This document shows, piece by piece, positions 57,638 through 64,000 of a DNA stretch of 64,000 nt. Made by a program: the position numbers and the translations under genes. The notes beneath the pieces were generated by a model. That model did no database searches and was not told the origin of the DNA. It was given only the letters and a program-made list of their open reading frames with translations. This DNA is from Rhyacophila brunnea (taxonomy: Eukaryota > Arthropoda > Insecta > Trichoptera > Rhyacophilidae): assembly GCA_022495005.1 (NCBI GenBank), contig JAGYXB010000604.1, forward strand, positions 92,466 to 156,465, given 5' to 3'. Each line of letters begins with the position of its first letter. Within the stretch, counting starts at the first letter, position 1.

Positions 57638-57956
57638 TAATATTATAAAGACGTAACTCTAGACCTGGCTCGGTCACATTTTACGGATGTCCCAGAGAAT
57701 GCCAATCTGAGCTACCGTTTCTTCAATCTAAATACTATCACTATCCATAGCGAAGAAGATCTTCGAAGGCACCACATGATCCACGATCCACCTATGTGAG
57801 TGTACGAATACATGAACTAAACATAATAAAGAATCACTATCATGATATTATTTTGTATAATAAATATTATTTCAGTGTTCGTGCAAAACTTATTCTCAAA
57901 ACATCAATGTAAGTGGTTAAATTGAAACGTTTTAATAACATATTCACAACCGATGC
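57638..57956. other. Non-genic spacer
   Basis: Nothing recognised. Confidence 0.4.
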
Positions 57957-59356
57957 CTTAAGGGGGGACATGCTCGTCGAAGGTCAAAATTGAGTTTTTA
58001 TTGTATATTCAAACCATGATCCTGGACACTCCTTAAACGTTGTAGATGATCTATTTATATATTTTAAAAGCCTTATTATCCTTTATAGTTATTTTAAACA
58101 TTTGATGACTGCATAAAGTATTTTTGTTACATAAAATAGTATTCTTTTAAACCTCTCGCTCTAATGTTTTAGAATATAGTCATATTTCGGTACATAACTG
58201 TGCAGTGGTGTTAAGATTTTTACATTTATTAATTTTTAAACGCATTTATAAAACCATTAGTATAATTTATTACGAGATAATTTTTGTAAAATATTCACGA
58301 TAAAAATTATATTGATAATCTCTGTGATCCCAAATTTGACAAGAATTAGGCATTTTATTATTCAAAAAATCGGCAAGATTAACACATTTCAAGATGATTC
58401 CAAAGATATTTTTTATAAGGTACGTCTTTGTCCATTCAAGTGTGATAAACATCTTATGAATAATGATTGCTTTATAATAATTATTGACCTAAGAATAAGG
58501 TAGTGTTTTTTTGAAATACGCCATTTCTTTTGTCATTCCCCAGTGTTAAGCTACAACATACGGCCGTAGCCATAAATTGACAAACTATAATTGAAGTAGG
58601 GAGTAAAATGATATTGACGCGCGTGTTTGAACATGTACCGTTTAAAAAAAAATAAAAAAAAAATCGGTTAGGTACATGTTCAAACACGCGCGTTAACATA
58701 ATTTTACTCCCTACTTTAATTATAGTTTGTCATTTTATGGCTACGGCCGTATGTTGTAGCTTAACCACTAGGGAATGACAAAAGAAATGGCGTATTTCAA
58801 AAAAACACTACCTTCTTCTTAGGTCAATAATTATTATAAAGCAATTATTATTCATAAGATTTTTATCACACTTGAATGGTCAATGACATAGCTTATAATA
58901 AATATCTTTAGAATCATCTTCAAATGTGTTAATCTTGCCGATTTTTTGAATAATAAAATGCCTAATTCTTGTCAAATTTGGGATCACAGAGATTATCAAT
59001 ATAATTTTTTATCGTGAATATTTTACAAAAATTATCTCGTAATAAATTATACTAATGGTTTTATAAATGCGTTTAAAAATTAATAATTGTAAAAAATCTT
59101 AACACCACTGCACAGTTATGTACCGAAATATGACTATATTCTAAAACATTAGAGCGAGAGGTTTAAAAGAATACTATTTTATGTAACAAAAATACTTTAT
59201 GCAGTCATCAAATGTTTAAAATAACTATAAAGGATAATAAGGCTTCAAAATTATATAAATAGGTTATCTACAACGTTTAAGCAGTGTCCAGGATCATGGT
59301 TTGAAAATACAATAAAAACTCAATTTTGACCTTTGACGAGCATGTCCCCCCTTAAG
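57957..59356. mobile_element. 1.4-kb near-perfect palindrome (fold-back element)
   Basis: 'cttaaggggggacatgctcg' at the left is the exact inverse of the right end. Arms of about 690 bp match through 'cttaaacgttgtagatgatc', 'tttgatgactgcataaagta', 'cctctcgctctaatgtttta', 'ctaattcttgtcaaatttgg', 'gctacaacatacggccgta' and 'tgttcaaacacgcgcg' to an A-rich centre at 58640-58665. Differences between arms are few. Overlapping open frames are present on both strands (58270-58699) but none is recognised. Same family as 23268-23994. Confidence 0.9.
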
Positions 59357-59500
59357 CTTTTTGATAAAGGTTATTTTTAGGGGATAATCAATTATATGTT
59401 AATAAAAAAAATAAGGAGAGCTCTAAAAGAACTTTGATTTTAGACATATTATGTCACCAATTTATTAAATGCATTTTATTATTATTAATTGTTTATTCAC

Positions 59501-60030
59501 CAGTGGCGAAGGGTGGGAGTAGGCTGTAGGATTTGACATAAATAGTGCACACTAAATTTGTCAGTCATAATTATTTTTTTCATTGAACTAAGACTGCAAA
59601 TTACAGATAGGTGTTATTTTTTTAATTTCTATTAAACCCTACCTAATTGAAGCCATATTAGATAGTAATCAAAAAATATTCGTTTATATATAACAAACTG
59701 TATGGTATATCGATTATGGTTTGGTTTAGGCAGGGTTTATTGAATTTAAAAAGAAAAACAAAGCAACACCATCTGTAATATGTATTCTTAATTCAACGAA
59801 AACAAATAAGTATGACTAAAAATGTGTGCACTATTTTGTCGGATCCCCCATGTCATACTTGAACTATTATGGTTTGGTTTAAGCAGGGTTTAATTAATTA
59901 TTTAAAACTAACCAGCACCATCTACAATTTGTATTCTTAGTTCAGTGAAAACAAATAAGTATGACTGACAAAGTTTAATGTTTGTAATTTATATCGAATC
60001 TTAACAGCCTACCTCCACCCTTCACCACTA
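59501..60030. mobile_element. 530-bp hAT-like MITE, second family, copy 2
   Basis: Begins 'cagtggcgaagggtgggagt' and ends 'cctccacccttcaccacta'. The interior matches 49300-49886, with an internal duplication of 'tggtttggtttaagcaggg' and 'cagtgaaaacaaataagtat' type segments. Flanks 'ttattcac' and 'ttgttaac' agree at 6 of 8 positions. Confidence 0.75.
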
Positions 60031-60494
60031 TTGTTAACTGATGCTGAACTTTTGATGAAATATGATTACGTAGGTACATATTATAGCAAACCATATTTTA
60101 CGAATGTTTTTAATTCATATAAAGATGGCAATCAATATTTTTCACTAATTCGCGTTCTGGGCATCAGTTTAAAGCATGTTTTCAAAACAACAAAACTACT
60201 TTGGATCTTATTAGATTATGTGCATAATTAAAGTACTTATTTTTTAATAAAGTTTTACGTAATTGTAGTGTTTTATATTGCATTATTCATAATTGTATTA
60301 CATTGTTATTAAAAAGAGAAAAATATATAATCATTTTGTTAATATTGAAAGACGTCTATGAAAAGTAGGCCCAGTTATTTCAAGTATTCATACATACCTA
60401 ATTTTCCTATGTAATTTTATGTGAAGTTTATTTCTACATGATCTTGCATAATAAGCCGTCGAAAATCAAAATATTTTAAGCATATTTCTGGTCC
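60031..60494. other. AT-rich stretch with no supported gene
   Basis: The plus-strand frame 60031-60231 starts at the element edge and is not recognised. Confidence 0.35.
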
Positions 60495-60830
60495 CTTTGC
60501 AATTTCATAAAAGGCTTATCAAATCGCACGCCAAGTGCACTACTGCACCATCGCACTACCGTCTCCCTTGGGGCGGCAACGCAAAATACCTGGATGCTTT
60601 TACTCAGCTATTACATACATCTGCTCTCGGTGCGATATGGTTATATGGCGAGGCGAAGGAGACCCATAAAGAGCGACCGTGCACCACGACCGGACAATTT
60701 CCTAGAAGCAGGAGAGCTTAAAGCTCCGGTTGCGCGAACTTGCACGGGGTGCCCGTCCCACCCTCTGCCGCATGACTCGCGCCCAGCCGCCCACTTAAAC
60801 GCAGGCTTTCTATCTATCATTTGTCATATA
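60495..60830. promoter_or_regulatory. GC-rich island; candidate promoter or regulatory element
   Basis: GC- and CG-rich ('ccttggggcggcaacgcaaa', 'gcgcgaacttgcacggggtg', 'actcgcgcccagccgccc') in AT-rich flanks. Two plus-strand frames (60497-60721 and 60594-60854) are open because of composition. No repeat partner in the window. Confidence 0.25.
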
Positions 60831-61094
60831 ACAGAAGTGAAGTACCTTTTATAACCTCATACAATTGGGATAGATCAAAAATAAAATGTGAATACTGCAA
60901 AATATGTTTACATACTTAGTCGCTTTATGGCTTCAATTTTAAAATAATTTAATTATACTACGTAATTATCTAAAAAATAAAATAAACGAGTGTCATTTAG
61001 ATTAAAAACTAATACATTTCAAATTCAATAAATCACAAAGATGACATAATATAAATTTATAAAAAAACACAAAGTGGTATTCAGTCGATAGCTA
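60831..61094. other. AT-rich spacer
   Basis: Nothing recognised. Confidence 0.4.
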
Positions 61095-61185
61095 TTGGTA
61101 AAATATAAATTAACGTCATAGCGGATAACGTGTCGGCCTGTATTGTCCAGGTTTGAACCCGGGGTCTGGCAAAAAAAATATTACA
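61095..61185 (+). repeat. SINE family A head
   Basis: A-box region 'catagcggataacgtgtcgg' and B box 'ggtttgaaccc' (61150-61159), then 'ggggtctggcaaaaaaaata'. The body is absent. Confidence 0.6.
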
Positions 61186-61832
61186 AGTTTCATAAAGATG
61201 AAGACACAAATCATTGAATTTGCGCCGCGTTAATGCAAATACTAAATCGGTTTGGTTTTACCAAATATGCATTGCATTATTATATATACAAATACTTGCA
61301 GGGTGGTTTGTTTTAGCCGTAAGAAGGAAGGTAGAATGCGGGAAGATCATGGCTGCCATGACTTGATGGTACTTGTTTAGAAAGATTTACGAAATTGAAC
61401 CAGATAACTGAAGGACAAAACTAATCACAGTGGAATACTGTTTTTGAGACTGCCAAGATCTACCCTAAGTTGTAGCCCCGACAGAAGAGAAATAATAATT
61501 TTACTGAATGTTTTTATTAAAATTTCATAAATGTATTTTATAGTAGATATAGTAAAGAAGGGAAATAAAGGGTGGACATATGATACTGTGTAGTCATCCG
61601 AATAATTCTGTAACATAGCATAATCAGTATATCAGCTCTGTCGCTTAGTATCATTTACGTAATTGATCTTGATTTTAAAATAATGATTTTAATGTTGTTC
61701 AGAGAGAAAAATCTTGAATCGATTGAAGAAAATGTCGATCGTCGCTTTTAAAATGTTTATTTTATTTTCTTACATTATCACAATTATATACAGTCGGATT
61801 ATATATTTCAAGATTCTCTATAATATCCGTAT
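61186..61832. other. AT-rich stretch with no supported gene
   Basis: The minus-strand frame 61425-61616 is not recognised. Confidence 0.4.
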
Positions 61833-62478
61833 TAGGGAATACAATCCCGATCCAAAATTTTGATTTCGGGATTACAATCTGACTATGCCGGAACTGGTCT
61901 CAGGATTGGCGTTATTTTCGATAGTTAATATTTTTTTATTTAAACAAATAGCATTGATAAAATCGGTCAAAAATGTCTTGTATAATTTATACTATTTAAG
62001 ACATTTAATATTATTATTGTGTACGTTCAATCTTGAAAATACATAAGTTTCATGGAGTAAAAAATATTGTAATGTAGATAATAATGTGAAAGTAAAATTT
62101 TATTTATTTAAGAAAATATAATATTCATAAACTTCGACGTAGAAAAAAGTGCCTGCTTGCACTCCATGGCACTGGCGGTTTGACGCTGTTCGCGTGCCAG
62201 AACGTTAGTGGCGTCTAGCTAGAAATGAATTTATTATTTTTCTGATGTTCTTACTTGCGTATGACAATAAAGAAATGGTTATTTATGATCCGTGAGCATC
62301 TGACTATTCCCCTTGTGACATGTGCAGGTACATACACTGCACTTACATCATTTTGTACACATACTAATCGATTGTGATTGATAAAAAAATAAATCCTGAA
62401 AGTTTCGGGATTATGTTTACTAATCCCGGGATTCATAGGTATCGAAAATTGTCTGGGATCCCGGGATTGGATTCCCGA
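61833..62478. mobile_element. hAT-like non-autonomous element, copy B
   Basis: Starts 'tagggaatacaatcccgat' and ends 'cgggattggattcccga'. Inverted relative to 17405-18113, sharing subterminal 'cccgggatt' words and interior 'cttgtataatttatactatt' and 'gtacgttcaatcttgaaaat'. Contains a GC-richer block ('cactggcggtttgacgctg', 62170-62215) absent from copy A. No clear target duplication. Confidence 0.7.
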
Positions 62479-63109
62479 ATTTACCTGCGAAATGAAAAAA
62501 AAAAGTTGTCATTTTAGTAAAATAGAATTATCGTATATGTTTTATAAGTCTCTTAAATCTTCACGCACTAGTGGCACTAAATTTGGTTATATTTTATTTT
62601 ACTGAGTTTTCACTAGCATTGAATGGTTGTAAACTGCTTTTGTAGAAACGCAACGTTATGGTTTTCATAGGCCTCGCGATTACGGATGGCTGTGAGTAAT
62701 TCTGCACGTCAAATTATTGCGAACGGGTGAACTATGATGGGAAAACGTTTATTCTTTACCATAAATCCAATTATGCTTCGCGGCTTATCAAACAAAGGCA
62801 CTGGATTGCATTTCCTTAGTTTCACCAATAACAAAATAATTATAATTCTGAATAGGTTAAATGCTACGAAATAAAACAAAATGTATTGTATTTTAAAAGA
62901 TCAAAACATAAATAATAAAATAACCTAGAAATAGTGTTTCTAAAAGAAAATTTCCGCGTATATCCCATTTCGTTCAATAATTTAAAATATATTTTACAGC
63001 TTAAAAATATATATTAAATGAAAAAATACTTTTAGTAAGAAAATCATAGCCAAATCAGAGTCACAAAAAATATTATATATGAAATTTTATAATTTACCTG
63101 CACCCCTAC
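62479..63109. other. AT-rich stretch with no supported gene
   Basis: Nothing recognised. Confidence 0.45.
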
Positions 63110-63630
63110 AGTCGATTGCATTAACTTTAAGAACACAAACGTATACCATGCCAAATAAATGGTATTAATCGAGCGTATCACAGCACTACGTTTGTTGTGA
63201 AGCATCAGCAGTTTTTATGCTTTGGAATGTCTCAGGAACAGATACCAAAGACTGAGGTCACCAAAAACGCAAGTGTGCTTTGACTAAATTTACAGGGACT
63301 TTGTTATAAAAAGTCTCTTTGGGAGAGGGGAGCAAGGTGAACTAACAAAAATAAATGATTCTAATTTATAAATATATAGTACAAACCACAAATCTTAAAC
63401 ATTACAGACATAAACTAGGTATGTGAAGTGATTCACGTCTGCATTTTTTTTGAACGTGGTTAAATTGAGCTTTGTGGTGACCAGTCAGACAGCCCGATGG
63501 TCCAAGCAGGTGGTTGGATTGACACATTTCTGAGCACATTTTCGAACATATTCGGAGGATCATCTTGCAGTTCTCCGACACTTGGACATCTTTGGTCGGG
63601 TCACAAGTCCAAGCTACCATCACCATGGCT
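63110..63630 (-). pseudogene. C-terminus and 3' UTR of a non-LTR retrotransposon, copy 2
   Basis: Shares with 55560-56130, on the plus strand, 'gtgaagcatca', 'ggaatg.ctca', 'aagtgtgctttg', 'tgaatttaca'-like words and 'ctttgtggtgaccagtcaga' (there 'ctttgtggcgaccaggtcag'). The minus-strand frame 63402-63626 corresponds in part (SNHLLGPSGCLTGHHKAQF against the other copy's VVPIGPSDLVATKANF) but is more decayed, and the Cys/His motif is blurred. The 3' UTR runs to about 63110. Confidence 0.55.
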
Positions 63631-64000
63631 AGTCAAAAATTAATTGATGACTGCAGTTGTCAGGAGTCAAACAGGTTATTTTCAACCGCCATTACTTTAA
63701 AAAAAATGTTTAAACAACAGTAGGCCAAAAAATGGCTTTTTAATATTTAATGTTGCAATTCATTTAATACACTTTTATCTACCGCTAATTTGTTTTTACA
63801 TTGTTATAAATATTTCAATAATATATAATCTAGACTAGGTAGGTACTTAATTATTTTAACATTTATAAGCTGAATTTTTACGAATTAAATGCCACCTAAT
63901 TAATTAATTTATCAGTATCTTATGTATTTATATCAGCCAACTATAATGTTATTTCCTTTTTAATAGTTTAATATATAACATATTTTAACATGTTACCAGG
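63631..64000. other. AT-rich stretch with no supported gene
   Basis: Ends in AT-rich sequence with a TAGGTAGGTA word at 63837-63846. No gene. Confidence 0.45.

Noticed and set aside
58270..58699. Overlapping ORFs on both strands around the palindrome centre
   Set aside because: They follow from the self-complementary sequence and have no recognisable protein features.

Overview
This is AT-rich eukaryotic DNA, most likely from an insect. The base composition is about two-thirds A+T. Short TTAGG-type runs occur, the insect telomere-like pentamer. The word TAGGTACCT and its variants recur, as they do in lepidopteran and aphid intergenic DNA. Recognisable pieces of metazoan transposons are present. 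I cannot name the order. I found no intact host gene, rRNA, functional tRNA, CRISPR array or bacterial-style operon. The longest open frame is 125 codons and none of the frames shows convincing coding structure. The window reads as an intergenic desert or a very large intron filled with old and mid-aged transposable elements.

Layout: 0-5 kb holds a non-LTR 3' end and a minisatellite tied to Helitrons. 6-14 kb holds two copies of a 450-bp repeat, a hAT-type MITE, a fold-back element, and RTE-like and mariner-like pseudogenes. The mariner remnant is cut by a 137-bp MITE. 14-20 kb has a non-LTR 3' end, tRNA-derived SINEs, two hAT-type elements (one with a perfect 8-bp target duplication) and two GC-rich islands. 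22-30 kb has a fold-back element, the third 450-bp repeat copy and another non-LTR 3' end. 30-37 kb has GC-rich islands, SINEs and a 322-bp palindrome. 37-46 kb has SINEs, a second member of the palindrome family and a SINE split by a fold-back insertion. 46-54 kb has an inverted-repeat element, hAT-type MITEs (one with a perfect 8-bp duplication) and two candidate regulatory islands. 54-64 kb has the third palindrome, a non-LTR C-terminal pseudogene in two copies, a Helitron 3' end with helicase motif and CTAG terminus, a 1.4-kb near-perfect palindrome, and more hAT copies.

There are no pathways to describe. The interest lies in transposon architecture: several unrelated families are almost wholly self-complementary, nested insertions give relative ages, and some GC-rich islands in otherwise AT-rich sequence carry clusters of short binding-site-like words and could be cis-regulatory. 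All repeat relationships were found by eye within this window. Family names rest on remembered family consensus, not on a search.
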